35,428 bases of DNA from Syntrophomonas sp. (lineage in GTDB: Bacteria; Bacillota; Syntrophomonadia; Syntrophomonadales; Syntrophomonadaceae), in the NCBI GenBank assembly GCA_028693695.1, contig JAQUUV010000004.1, forward strand, positions 1-35,428, given 5' to 3'. This document shows, one piece after another, positions 16,076 through 24,808 of this stretch. Position 1 is the first letter of the stretch. The number at the start of each line of letters is the position of its first letter. Under the pieces are notes generated by a model. The model had not been told where the DNA came from. It searched no databases and saw nothing but the letters and a program-made list of their open reading frames with translations. A program made the position numbers and the translations under genes.

Positions 16076-16410
16076 CGAAATATGAACCACCTCCTTCAAG
16101 GCTTCTTTTGCCATAGTAAAGAAACGACTGTTTTGTAAATTAATAATATTTTACCATATCATTTTCAATTGCTATTGTAAGAATTAGTACAAAGTATAGA
16201 GATTCATGTATTCACTTCGAGCTCTGCAGCGAACTTACAGAAATCATTTGGTAACTATATGTTGAACATAATTTGGCTGTATTAAAATATTCAGTTATGA
16301 GAAAATAATGGTAAGGCTTGTCATGGAAAAAATCTGTCGGCATGATTGATACAGTTATTACGTGACAAGCCCTAAGTACACTCCAATTATTTTTAAGGGA
16401 GGTTCATTAG
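16076..16410. other. Intergenic region upstream of the activator and copZ genes
   Basis: This AT-rich gap separates the activator (-) from the copper chaperone (+). On the minus strand a weak -35 TTGAAA and -10 TATTAA 17 bp apart lie near 16143-16172 and could drive the activator. On the + side an inverted repeat GGCTTGTCA (16315-16323) / TGACAAGCC (16363-16371) with a 39-bp spacer precedes copZ. No gene is seen. Confidence 0.4.
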
Positions 16411-16620
16411 ATGAAGACTGAAAATATAAAGATTTCTGGTATGTCCTGCGGCCACTGCCAGGCTGCGGTAGAAAAATCCATTAAGTCATTAACTGGTATT
16501 GTTGGCCTAGAAGTACTGCTAAAAGAAGGCCAGGCTCGCGTATCATTTGATGAAAGCAAAGTTTCTCTCAAGGATATCAGGGCAAGTATTGAAGAGGCCG
16601 GATATTCGGTGGACAATTAG
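16411..16620 (+). CDS. copZ: Heavy-metal-associated (HMA) domain copper chaperone, CopZ-like
   Basis: A 69-residue single HMA domain. The Cu(I)-binding motif is GMSCGHC (C13 and C16) in the first loop, and the rest follows the beta-alpha-beta-beta-alpha-beta pattern ending in EEAGYSV. Such proteins pass Cu(I) to a CopA ATPase or to a CsoR-type repressor; no copA or csoR gene is in this window. GGGAGG lies about 10 nt before ATG 16411. The hydrolase gene follows after 52 bp on the same strand. Binding of another soft metal is possible. Confidence 0.9.
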   Translation: MKTENIKISGMSCGHCQAAVEKSIKSLTGIVGLEVLLKEGQARVSFDESKVSLKDIRASIEEAGYSVDN

Positions 16621-16672
16621 GATCGCATAAGGGGTTAGGCTTTGAAGAGGTTTAGCTGTGTGGAGGTGGAGA

Positions 16673-17353
16673 ATGAAAAAGATTATTGAGGTGTGTCCGC
16701 ATATATATCAGGTAGGTGGCAACAGCTTATCTTATCCACAGGACTGCTGTGTTTATCTTGTGGAGGGGGACAGTGAATCGGTTTTGATTGATGCTGGGGC
16801 CGGGAAGAGTGCCTCTTTGCTCGTTGATAATATGAAACAGAGTGGTATAGATATTGATGCTATTAAATATATTATTGCCACCCACGGGCATATTGACCAC
16901 ATCGGAGGGCTGAAGGCTCTGCAGGAGTCCTTGCAGGCTCAGGTTGTCGCCCATAGCCTGGAATTACCGGCTATTCAGGAAGGGTTGGCTCACCTGACGG
17001 CAGCGAGCTGGTATGGAGTGAATTATCAGAAGGTAATAGTCGATAGGGTTTTAATTGGGGCGCAAGAAACTATACAGGTGGGAAATATGACAATGGTATG
17101 TATGCATACACCTGGACATACCCAGGGTGGTATTTCTGTATATGTCGATACGGGTGGCTTACGGGTGCTTTTTGGACAGGATATTCATGGTCCCTTTAAT
17201 CGGGAATGGGGTTCAGACTTAAAGCAGTGGCGGATTTCCATGCAGGCGCTAGTGGATCTAAAAGCGGATATTCTATGTGAGGGCCATTTCGGAATTTATC
17301 AGCCTGCTGCAGCGGTGCGTGATTATATTGAAGGCTACCTGAGTAGAAATTAG
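16673..17353 (+). CDS. Metallo-beta-lactamase-fold hydrolase (glyoxalase II-like)
   Basis: This 226-residue protein has the di-zinc motif THGHIDHIGG (H71, H73, D75, H76), then HTPGHTQGG and GQDIHGP, which supply further metal ligands, and EGHFGIY near the C-terminus. It is soluble. The superfamily includes glyoxalase II-type thioesterases and other hydrolases; the substrate cannot be told from sequence. ATG at 16673 is chosen because GGAGG is 6 nt upstream; a GTG at 16658 lies before that site. It may share a transcript with copZ. The gene is followed directly by a GGGGAC/GTCCCC hairpin that separates it from convergent lysA. Confidence 0.82.
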   Translation: MKKIIEVCPHIYQVGGNSLSYPQDCCVYLVEGDSESVLIDAGAGKSASLLVDNMKQSGIDIDAIKYIIATHGHIDHIGGLKALQESLQAQVVAHSLELPAIQEGLAHLTAASWYGVNYQKVIVDRVLIGAQETIQVGNMTMVCMHTPGHTQGGISVYVDTGGLRVLFGQDIHGPFNREWGSDLKQWRISMQALVDLKADILCEGHFGIYQPAAAVRDYIEGYLSRN

Positions 17354-17391
17354 CGATCAAGGGGACGGTTCTCCTGATCGCTGTCCCCTTG
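17353..17391. repeat. GGGGAC/GTCCCC palindrome with interleaved second stem
   Basis: CAAGGGGAC (17358-17366) pairs with GTCCCCTTG (17383-17391). An overlapping pair GCGATCA (17353-17359) and TGATCGC (17375-17381) is interleaved with it, so two alternative or pseudoknot-like folds are possible. It begins on the last base of the stop codon of the upstream gene and ends 12 bp before the convergent lysA stop, so it may act as a bidirectional 3' end element. Confidence 0.7.
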
Positions 17392-17403
17392 TTTCCCCTA
17401 TGG

Positions 17404-18627
17404 TTAATCGTGCCAGAGGTCTTCTAAGGTCTGGGCCTTTCTGATCAAGCGAACCCCACCATTCTTTTCCAGCAGAACCTCTGCCGGCAAGGGGCGCGAG
17501 TTATAGTTACTGGCCATAGTGAATCCGTAAGCTCCAGCGTCGTGTACAATGAGGGCGTCTCCCTCCTGGCAGCGGGGGAAAATACGGTCATGAGCCAGAA
17601 TATCTCCGCTTTCACAAATTTGCCCTACTACATAAACTGCTTCATCATATTCCTGATAAGGGCGATCTTCCTGGGGAACGACACTTATCTCATGATAGCT
17701 GTCATACATTACCGGGCGGACTAAGGTGTTAAAACCAATATCCGTTCCTACGAAGAAGGTATTATAGTTTTCCTTGACCGCCGTAACTGTACCTAGTAAG
17801 GCTCCGCATTCGGCGACTACATAACGCCCCGGCTCGGTGCGAATATTAATAGATCGATGTGAAGCTACCCAATCTTGGACCAAGTTATCCAGTTCGTTGC
17901 CTAGTGCGGCAAGATCTAGGCGCGGTTCTATACCATGGCGATAGGGGATACCAAAACCTCCCCCCAGGTCTACCGTTTCTACACTGGGGAGGGTAGCGGC
18001 CAATTCTAGTATAGCCGCCGCAGCTTCTACATAAGCTTTTGATTCCAGGAATAAGGAGCCTATATGATGATTTAAGCCGGTTATGGTCATATCATAGCTG
18101 GCCGCAATGTCCTGGGCCACATTCAAGTCTTCTATGGCGATGCCAAACTTGGCTTTTTTTCCTCCGGTTATTACTTTATCATGGTGTCCGGCACCAATGC
18201 CTGGATTAATACGCAGGCATACCCGCCCCCCCCGATTGATCTCTCCTAAGAGCCGGAGTTGGGATAGAGAATCCACGCTGACCAGAATATCCTGATTGAC
18301 TGCGAACTGTAGCTCATTCCGGGAGACATTGTTGCCGATAAAAGTTATGCGATCGGTAGAGAACCCTGCCTTCATTTCCAGGTACATCTCTCCGGGAGAC
18401 ATGCCATCGACATCTAAACCTTCGGCCATTATGATTTTCAATAATTCCACGTTGGTATTAGCTTTGGCGGAATAATTAACTCGGAAAAGTGGGTATTTCA
18501 TGAGGGTTTTCATTTCTTGGCAGCGTTTTCTTAAAGTTTCTTCATCATAGACATATAAGGGACTGCCATATTCTCTAAGCATTTCATGGACTGCTTCTTT
18601 ACCGAAGACTAATTTTTCAAATCCCAA
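17404..18627 (-). CDS. lysA: Diaminopimelate decarboxylase
   Basis: A PLP enzyme that decarboxylates meso-diaminopimelate to L-lysine, the last lysine step. It is a fold-type III protein: the PLP lysine is in NYSAKANTN (about residue 55), the phosphate-binding glycine loop is VDLGGGFGIPY, and the second half has EPGRYVV and GQICESGD, whose Cys/Glu/Ser contribute to the partner active site. The TTG start at 18627 (407 aa) has AGGGAG 8 nt upstream; a GTG at 18636 abuts that site and is less likely. The MFS gene lies upstream in the same direction. A related ornithine/arginine decarboxylase is less likely given these motifs. Confidence 0.9.
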   Translation of the reverse strand: MGFEKLVFGKEAVHEMLREYGSPLYVYDEETLRKRCQEMKTLMKYPLFRVNYSAKANTNVELLKIIMAEGLDVDGMSPGEMYLEMKAGFSTDRITFIGNNVSRNELQFAVNQDILVSVDSLSQLRLLGEINRGGRVCLRINPGIGAGHHDKVITGGKKAKFGIAIEDLNVAQDIAASYDMTITGLNHHIGSLFLESKAYVEAAAAILELAATLPSVETVDLGGGFGIPYRHGIEPRLDLAALGNELDNLVQDWVASHRSINIRTEPGRYVVAECGALLGTVTAVKENYNTFFVGTDIGFNTLVRPVMYDSYHEISVVPQEDRPYQEYDEAVYVVGQICESGDILAHDRIFPRCQEGDALIVHDAGAYGFTMASNYNSRPLPAEVLLEKNGGVRLIRKAQTLEDLWHD

Positions 18628-18697
18628 TTTATTCACTCCCTATTTGAACTAACAGACTTATATATTGTAATCTAGCCAGACAGAGTTTGGCAAGACT

Positions 18698-18705
18698 AAG
18701 GGGAC
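18698..18705. repeat. Lone AAGGGGAC half-palindrome
   Basis: A single arm of the GGGGAC group (AAGGGGACAAG) lies 16 bp from the stop of the MFS gene, with no matching GTCCCC arm nearby. It may be a decayed copy. Confidence 0.3.
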
Positions 18706-18720
18706 AAGTATACAGATGGG

Positions 18721-19917
18721 TTAAGCAGTACTATCTATGCCCTGGAGCTTTTCTCGAGTAGGGATGAACCCGGAAAGCAAAAGGTTTATTACGGCGATGA
18801 TGCCAGAGGCAACGAAAACAGGAACAAAGCCGTAATGTGTCCACAGTAAGCCTCCTCCTATAGGGATTAACATGGATACTGCATGATCTAGGGTAAGCCC
18901 CATGGAAATGGTAGGGGTTAGGTCTTCTGGAGAATCTACGATACGGTTGAGATAAGTGGTACGGGCCATTCTCACTGCGAAAAGAAGTTGGTCGGCCACG
19001 AAACAAGCCATAATGATGTAGAGAGCAACACTACTGGAAAACCAGGTAGGGGAAAATCCATAAAGAATGCTCAAAATTACTAGCAGCAAGGATTCTGCAG
19101 CAATGATTACCCTCTCTCCCCATGCGTCAATAGCATGGCCTAGAAGGGGACGGAAGACCAAACTTAAAACGGTGCCAATAAAACCCAGCAGTGCGAAGGT
19201 TTCTATTCCACAATTAAAAATTTTAATGAGTACCCAGGGGGCAAATGTAAGAAAAATTTGCTTGCGAGCTCCAAAAACGATATTAAGAGCATAGAAAAGC
19301 CAGTATTTTCGCTTGAAAACTAGGTGGCGGGGACCGCTAACCAGGGGTTGGGGTTTAATAAGATAAAGGCATAAGGCAGCCATCAGGGCAAAGCTACCGG
19401 CTATCCCGAAAATCACCCCAAAGGAGAAATGGAGGCGGGAGGCTCCCCAGTATACGACTAGCATACCTACTAAAGAACCCAGGGATTCCAGGGAGCCAAG
19501 CTGTCCCAAACGGCGTCCTTCTTGCCCTTCTTTTGCTAGGCGTAGTCCAATTGAAGGCGTAATAGCCATATACAAATGTGCACCGGTACTCCAAATGATC
19601 ATCCATACTACTGCTATGGTAAGATCGGGTGATAGGAAGCCTTGTCCCCATAAGGCCAATCCTACTAGGAGGGATGACAGAGCAGCTATTCGAGTATCGG
19701 CTAGGAAGATCAAGGCTGTAAAGACAAAGACAACCATGAAACCGGGCAGTTCCCGAGGAAATTCCAATGCCCCGCGGGCCAGTGGGCTAACATTATATGT
19801 TTGGGATAGGTAATTATTAAAGGAAGGGTCATAAAGCCCGGAATAAAGACCCATTAATAAGCTGGCGCCGGCAAAGAGAAATAGAGGTGCGCCCAGAGCC
19901 TTTTTAAATTCGGACAT
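18721..19917 (-). CDS. Major facilitator superfamily transporter
   Basis: A 398-residue polytopic membrane protein with about 12 predicted helices split by a basic central loop near residue 200-210 (GPRHLVFKRKYW). The substrate is unknown: no drug- or sugar-specific signature is evident. The ATG at 19917 follows AAGGTG at 8 nt. It is read in the same direction as lysA, 94 bp upstream, so co-transcription is possible, but an amino-acid export role would be speculative. Confidence 0.85.
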   Translation of the reverse strand: MSEFKKALGAPLFLFAGASLLMGLYSGLYDPSFNNYLSQTYNVSPLARGALEFPRELPGFMVVFVFTALIFLADTRIAALSSLLVGLALWGQGFLSPDLTIAVVWMIIWSTGAHLYMAITPSIGLRLAKEGQEGRRLGQLGSLESLGSLVGMLVVYWGASRLHFSFGVIFGIAGSFALMAALCLYLIKPQPLVSGPRHLVFKRKYWLFYALNIVFGARKQIFLTFAPWVLIKIFNCGIETFALLGFIGTVLSLVFRPLLGHAIDAWGERVIIAAESLLLVILSILYGFSPTWFSSSVALYIIMACFVADQLLFAVRMARTTYLNRIVDSPEDLTPTISMGLTLDHAVSMLIPIGGGLLWTHYGFVPVFVASGIIAVINLLLSGFIPTREKLQGIDSTA

Positions 19918-20213
19918 AGATGTGTCACCTTCTTTTCTAGGAGGATTTTGTTCGCTAATCTATCTATTCTATACTTTCCCCGACAATTTGTTAAGCTATT
20001 GATAGTCCCTAAATTCTATCATTGGAATAGACGTGGGGTATAAATGCTTTCTCATGATAATAAGCTAGAAGTAGAAACATCTCAATTACGCCGGAGGGTT
20101 CAGGGTTAACGGTGAATGCTTGTATATAAATAGCAAACATAGTAAAATTCATTATATCGTAATTACATATTTTGCATTTTATTTATAGAAGTACATAGGG
20201 GAGTTGGGCAATA
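19918..20213. other. Intergenic region between divergent MFS and degV genes
   Basis: This gap of 296 bp holds ATTGATAGTCCCTAA at 19998-20012, which matches the right terminus of the 161-bp repeat (and exactly the T variant of copy A). No partner end was found nearby, so it is likely a relic. AT-rich sequence at 20120-20190 probably contains the degV promoter but no clear pair of boxes. Confidence 0.5.
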
Positions 20214-21062
20214 GTGGGGAGAATCATGCTCTATGCGGATAACGCCTGTGATCTGGACAAAGATGTTCTGGCCAAATATGGAATAAAGCTGTTTTATATG
20301 ACCACAATGATAAAGGGCAAGACATATGTGGATCGCTTAACCATTAGTCCTCCTGAATTCTACCAGTTATTGGAGGAACCAGGGATAGTTGCGACCACTT
20401 CCCAGGTAAATATAGCGAGTATGCAGATAGAGTTTGAAGAGGTAATGCAAGACAGTGATGCCCAGATTATTTACATCGCATTTTCATCAGGCTTGAGCGG
20501 CACCTATCAGACGGCTTGCATAGCTAGGGATATGGTTAATACCGAACGAATCACCGTGATTGATTCACTGAGCGCTTCGGTGGGATATGGAATGACAGTA
20601 TTAAGGGCTGCTCAGGCAGTAGCGGACAAAAAGAGCAAAGAGGAAGTCATAGCGGATATTTATGATAATATCAGCCGAATGCAACATATTTTTATTGTAG
20701 GTAATTTCGAAATGTTGAAACGGGGCGGGAGAGTAAATTCCGCTACAGCGATGATTGGCGATTTGCTTAATATTAAATTGATACTGCAAATAGAAGATGG
20801 GAAAATCGTACCCCTGGAAAGGGCTCACGGGCTAAAAAAGGCCCAAAAGCGTTTCTTGGATATTATGGAACAGAGGGGTTATGATCTAAAAAACCAAACC
20901 ATTGGCATAAGCTATTCTCACGATCTGGAAGGAGCCTTGGAAGTTAAGCGTCTGGTGGAAGAAAGATTTGGTTCTACCGACTTTATTATATCCGAGATAG
21001 GAGCCTTAATTGGTGCTCACGTAGGTGCAGGCACCTATTGCGTATTTTTTCTGGCTAAGTAA
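20214..21062 (+). CDS. DegV family fatty-acid-binding protein
   Basis: This 282-residue protein belongs to the DegV/FakB family, which binds a fatty acid and, in the characterised FakAB system, presents it to a FakA kinase. Hallmarks are the N-terminal DNACDL, TTSQVN near residue 62, SSGLSGTYQTA near 93-103, the GRV motif after LKRGG, and GAHVGAGTY near the C-terminus. The GTG at 20214 follows GGGGAG at 10 nt. No fakA-like gene is in the window. A hairpin of the GGGGAC type follows the stop by 25 bp. Confidence 0.9.
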   Translation: MGRIMLYADNACDLDKDVLAKYGIKLFYMTTMIKGKTYVDRLTISPPEFYQLLEEPGIVATTSQVNIASMQIEFEEVMQDSDAQIIYIAFSSGLSGTYQTACIARDMVNTERITVIDSLSASVGYGMTVLRAAQAVADKKSKEEVIADIYDNISRMQHIFIVGNFEMLKRGGRVNSATAMIGDLLNIKLILQIEDGKIVPLERAHGLKKAQKRFLDIMEQRGYDLKNQTIGISYSHDLEGALEVKRLVEERFGSTDFIISEIGALIGAHVGAGTYCVFFLAK

Positions 21063-21086
21063 GCTCAGGATTACAGTTGAGTAAGC

Positions 21087-21120
21087 ACGGGGACATTCCC
21101 TGTTAAGGGTGTGTCCCCGT
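21087..21120. repeat. GGGGACA/TGTCCCC hairpin after degV
   Basis: ACGGGGACA (21087-21095) pairs with TGTCCCCGT (21112-21120), with a small inner CCC/GGG stem. No T-run follows. It has the same core as the hairpins at 4966-5038 and 17353-17391 and again lies just downstream of a stop codon. Confidence 0.7.
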
Positions 21121-21222
21121 ACATTATATGTTATACTTAAGGGACTGGCGTGCTTAAATTGATTATCTTGGCAGGCTAGGGCATTGTCAATCAGGTCACA
21201 GTCAATAAGGAGGAACAGGTAA

Positions 21223-22806
21223 TTGCAAACCCAGACATTTTATGAGATGGGGCTGAAGCCCGAGCTGTTAAAGATGATAGAAAAGAAAGGCTTTGAGACC
21301 CCTACCCCCATACAAGTTGAAGCCATTCCACCCGGATTAGCAGGGCGCGATATTATGGGCCAGGCCAAAACGGGTACTGGGAAGACTGCAGCCTTTGGTA
21401 TACCCATGTTAAACAAGATAAAACTAAACCAGGGCTTACAGGGGATGGTGCTTTGCCCTACCCGTGAACTTGCGGTTCAGGTATCTGAGGAAATAGCGTC
21501 TCTGGGGCAGGGAATGAAGATAAATACGCTGCCGGTATACGGCGGGCAGTCGATAGAAATTCAGTTGCGGGCCTTAAGGAGAAGACCGGAAATAATAGTA
21601 GGGACTCCGGGAAGGATGATTGATCACCTGAACCGGGGAACTATTGATTTAGCAGGTCTGGATTTCGTGGTTCTGGATGAAGCGGATGAGATGTTGGATA
21701 TGGGATTTTTGCCGGATATAGAGAGAATACTGGTGCAATGTCCGGAAAATAGGCAAACCTTTTTGTTCTCCGCCACCCTGGTACGAGAAATTCGGGAATT
21801 GGGGCAGACGTTCATGAAGAACCCGGAGCTGATTGTTATTGCATCTCCGGAGCTTACTGTATCTCTCACTGAACAATATTATTATGAAGTAAACCCTCGG
21901 CAAAAAGTGGAGACTATTTGCCGGGTTATTGATGTGGATCAGCCACCGGTCAGCCTGGTATTTTGTCGTACTAAAAAAGGTGCCGATGAACTGAACCGAG
22001 TTCTGAATAGTCGTGGTTACGCCGCTGACTCCCTGCATGGGGACATGTCCCAGCGGGAACGGGACCATGTCATGGAGCGTTTTCGTAACGGTAACGTTGA
22101 AATATTGGTAGCGACGGACTTAGCGGCACGCGGCCTAGATGTAGAGATGGTAACTCATGTTTTCAATTATGATATTCCTGAAGATCCGGATGGCTATGTT
22201 CACCGTATAGGTAGAACTGGCCGGGCGGGAAGAGATGGAGTCGCCATCACTTTGGTGGAACCCAAGCAGATTCGGCAATTAAAAATTATTGAAAAGTATA
22301 TTGGCACGAAAATTAACCGCCAGATGCTACCGTCTTTGAAAGACGCCATGGACCGTCGTCAGGAAACCTTGATAAGCAAGTTGATCGAGAGTGCTGACCA
22401 GGATCAGGGCATTTACCAAGCTATGGCGAAAGAGCTCCTGGAACGATATGATGCTCAGTATTTATTAGGTGCGGCGTTAAAGCTGATAGCCTGTGAAGCT
22501 CCGCAACTGGAAACTGCCAGCGTTGAGGATATTCATCCTACCACTGCTCACGTTGAGCTTCCATTAGGCAGATTCCAGGGGCTTCATCCCCGGAGGCTGG
22601 TAGAATTCCTTACGGCCCATACCTCGATTACACCTCGTCAGGTTGGGGACATTGAGATTCAGGGCAACAGCACCCTGGTAGAAATACCGATGGTTTTTGT
22701 GGATCAGGTTTATGCGGCTTTTAGCCAGTTTGAAAATAGCTTAAGAGGCAATAAGCGACCGCGAATGTCTTCCAATCGTCGTTCCACCAGCCAGCAGGCT
22801 AACTGA
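21223..22806 (+). CDS. DEAD-box ATP-dependent RNA helicase (CshA/DeaD type) with DbpA-like RNA-binding domain
   Basis: An RNA-unwinding enzyme likely used in ribosome assembly, mRNA turnover or cold adaptation. Motifs occur in order: Q-motif (GFETPTPIQ), Walker A AKTGTGKT, PTRELA, TPGR, DEAD, SAT, then in the second RecA domain ARGLD and HRIGRTGRAG. After a helical linker, residues about 440-510 resemble the DbpA/CsdA RNA-binding domain (LPLGRFQGLHPRRLVEFL...), and the tail is basic (KRPRMSSNRR). The TTG start at 21223 has AAGGAGG 9 nt upstream. It is followed by a strong bidirectional terminator. Confidence 0.93.
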   Translation: MQTQTFYEMGLKPELLKMIEKKGFETPTPIQVEAIPPGLAGRDIMGQAKTGTGKTAAFGIPMLNKIKLNQGLQGMVLCPTRELAVQVSEEIASLGQGMKINTLPVYGGQSIEIQLRALRRRPEIIVGTPGRMIDHLNRGTIDLAGLDFVVLDEADEMLDMGFLPDIERILVQCPENRQTFLFSATLVREIRELGQTFMKNPELIVIASPELTVSLTEQYYYEVNPRQKVETICRVIDVDQPPVSLVFCRTKKGADELNRVLNSRGYAADSLHGDMSQRERDHVMERFRNGNVEILVATDLAARGLDVEMVTHVFNYDIPEDPDGYVHRIGRTGRAGRDGVAITLVEPKQIRQLKIIEKYIGTKINRQMLPSLKDAMDRRQETLISKLIESADQDQGIYQAMAKELLERYDAQYLLGAALKLIACEAPQLETASVEDIHPTTAHVELPLGRFQGLHPRRLVEFLTAHTSITPRQVGDIEIQGNSTLVEIPMVFVDQVYAAFSQFENSLRGNKRPRMSSNRRSTSQQAN

Positions 22807-22844
22807 TTCATAGAGCTTAAAGAATCTAACCATTAGGAAAAAAC

Positions 22845-22879
22845 GAAGCCAGGAACGACCTTATATCGTTCCTGGCTTC
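22845..22879. terminator. Strong bidirectional intrinsic terminator
   Basis: GAAGCCAGGAACGA (22845-22858), a 7-nt loop and TCGTTCCTGGCTTC (22866-22879) form a perfect 14-bp stem. On + it is followed by TGCTTATTTTTG, on - by GTTTTTTCC. It serves both the helicase (+) and the coat genes (-). Confidence 0.9.
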
Positions 22880-22904
22880 TGCTTATTTTTGTACTGTTGG
22901 TAAT

Positions 22905-23165
22905 TTATTGACTAACCTGAGATTTAACGGTTTGAATATCTGTCTGGGGAGCCTGAGAAGCGGGTTTATAATAACCCTTTTGTTCTGCCATCTGGTAAAG
23001 CTGAAACTGAAACTGTTCATCAGCATTTCTAATCTGCTGGATAGTTTGTCTGAACTGGGCATTGGAAGCCTGGCTGATTACGCTGGCATAGCCGCTTAGG
23101 CTACCATTTATCATAGCTAGAGTATCATTGACCATTTCTTTTTCTTGAATTTGCATGTTGGCCAC
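22905..23165 (-). CDS. Spore coat protein, CotF-like
   Basis: An 86-residue helical protein of the Coat_F type (MQIQEKEMVNDTLAMINGSLSGYASVISQ..., then LYQMAEQKGYYKPA), a family of small coat-associated proteins in endospore formers. GTG at 23165 has AGGGAGG 7 nt upstream. The C-terminal tail is Gln/Ser-rich. It lies 13 bp after a companion helical gene, so the two form a pair. Expression is presumably late in the mother cell, but no sporulation promoter was identified. Confidence 0.85.
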   Translation of the reverse strand: MANMQIQEKEMVNDTLAMINGSLSGYASVISQASNAQFRQTIQQIRNADEQFQFQLYQMAEQKGYYKPASQAPQTDIQTVKSQVSQ

Positions 23166-23178
23166 TATTTTACCTCCC

Positions 23179-23361
23179 TTATCCTAAAAATGACATTAAT
23201 TTTTTGTGGGTATCGCAAGCTGATTGAGCGGATTGCTCAAACATTTGCCGCACCTGGGCATCCTGACACTGACTGGCATAAAATCTGAGTTTCTTTTCAG
23301 CGGTTGCATGGGAACCTATTAAGTGTCTAAGGTTTTGCAATTCTAATTGACTTAAATTCAC
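23179..23361 (-). CDS. Small helical spore-coat-associated protein, 60 aa
   Basis: The product (MNLSQLELQNLRHLIGSHATAEKKLRFYASQC...) is a short two-helix protein with a ferritin/CotF-like look, typically found next to CotF genes in Clostridia. I place the start at GTG 23361 because GGAAGGAG lies 8 nt upstream; an ATG at 23379 has no ribosome site and would put that site inside the gene. It is the first gene of the coat pair. The family assignment rests on its pairing with the CotF gene and on its helical, Gln-rich composition. Confidence 0.78.
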   Translation of the reverse strand: MNLSQLELQNLRHLIGSHATAEKKLRFYASQCQDAQVRQMFEQSAQSACDTHKKLMSFLG

Positions 23362-23460
23362 CGCATGAACTCCTTCCATAAATTATTTTCGTGACATTTA
23401 TAGAATGGCAATAAATTAATTAAATATACGACCATTTTAAAAATAAAAAAATAATTTTTG

Positions 23461-24780
23461 CTAGCCAATCATAATTTTACCTTTAGGATAATGGATTTCG
23501 GGCTGTTTACGCTTATAGGCCAGGGCAAAGCCAATGGTTAGAGGGCCTATCCGTCCTAGAAACATAGTAAGGATAATTAGAAGCTGGGCGGTGGGCGTAA
23601 GCTGAGTAGTTAACCCCAGGGTTAGACCAACGGTTCCCAAGGCAGATGCTACCTCGAAAATGATTTGTGTTAAATCAGCCTGGTGGGTCAGGGAGAGCAA
23701 AAAGGTCATAGTGATAAGGGTAAAGCCAGATAGCAAAGTGATGGTCAACGCCTGGAACATATCGTTGTTGGGGATTTGCCGCTGAAATATTTCGTTATCT
23801 TTTTTGCCTCGTAGTTGGCTGACAATAGCAATCCACAGCAGGGCAAAGGTGGAGGTTTTAATTCCCCCAGCAGTGGAACCGGGTGAGCCGCCGATAAACA
23901 TCAATAATATAATGACCAACTGCGAGGATAAAAATAGTGAATTCAGGTCAATGCTGTTAAAGCCGGCAGTGCGCGGAGACACTGACTGAAAATAGGAGGC
24001 TAGAAGCTTGCCTCCTAGGGTCAAGTCTTTGAGCGCGTGGTTGTATTCACTGAGAAATAGTATAATTGTACCCGCAATAATCAATATAGCGGTAGTAATT
24101 AACACCACCCGAGCATGCAGTGACAGAGTACCCTTCTTTTTATAATGAAATATTTCATATAGTACCACAAAGCCCAGCCCGCCCATGATGATAAGGCTGC
24201 TAATAACCAGGTTTACAGTAACATCGGTAGTGAATTCGGTCAAACTGCGAAAGTTGCCAAATAAATCGAAACCGGCATTATTAAAGGCAGATACGGAATG
24301 AAAGATCCCGAACCACAAGGCTTTCTTAAATCCTAGCAAAGGTGTCCAGTGAATCGTCAGGATGAGAGATGCAATGGCTTCAATGGAAAACGTAGTTATT
24401 AATAAGTAGCGGAATATCTTTACGATACCGCCTACAGAAGACTGGTTGATGGCCTGCTGCATGATCAACCTTTGCCGAAAATGAATTTTCCAGCCAAATA
24501 ATAAGGCGAAAAAAGTGGCGAAGGACATAACCCCCAAGCCCCCTATTTGGATCAGGATAATAATTACTACTTGCCCGAAGTGAGTCCAGTGGGTAGCGGT
24601 ATCCACTACTACCAGGCCGGTTACGCATACTGCCGATGTGGCAGTAAAAAGCGCGGTCAGGTAATGAACCTGACCGTTTTGAACGGCCCAGGGGGTGCAG
24701 AGCAACAGGCTGCCAATTAAAATTATACTTAAAAAGCTTAATACCAGTAGTTGGGCCGGGGTCATATGTTCATTGGTCAT
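23461..24780 (-). CDS. ktrB: Potassium uptake transporter subunit KtrB/TrkH
   Basis: The membrane-embedded K+ channel-like subunit of the KtrAB system. Its 439 residues hold four M1-P-M2 repeats, with the selectivity-filter glycines visible in TSAVCVTGLV, SAFNNAGFDL, VSPRTAGFNS and ALGTVGLTLG. ATG at 24780 has GAGG about 8 nt upstream. It lies downstream of ktrA in the same direction, but a 161-bp inverted-repeat element fills the gap between them. The length fits KtrB rather than the longer TrkH. Uptake is probably driven by ion gradients and gated by KtrA. Confidence 0.93.
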   Translation of the reverse strand: MTNEHMTPAQLLVLSFLSIILIGSLLLCTPWAVQNGQVHYLTALFTATSAVCVTGLVVVDTATHWTHFGQVVIIILIQIGGLGVMSFATFFALLFGWKIHFRQRLIMQQAINQSSVGGIVKIFRYLLITTFSIEAIASLILTIHWTPLLGFKKALWFGIFHSVSAFNNAGFDLFGNFRSLTEFTTDVTVNLVISSLIIMGGLGFVVLYEIFHYKKKGTLSLHARVVLITTAILIIAGTIILFLSEYNHALKDLTLGGKLLASYFQSVSPRTAGFNSIDLNSLFLSSQLVIILLMFIGGSPGSTAGGIKTSTFALLWIAIVSQLRGKKDNEIFQRQIPNNDMFQALTITLLSGFTLITMTFLLSLTHQADLTQIIFEVASALGTVGLTLGLTTQLTPTAQLLIILTMFLGRIGPLTIGFALAYKRKQPEIHYPKGKIMIG

Positions 24781-24808
24781 CTTGTAAACCTCATTATTGT
24801 TACCATTG

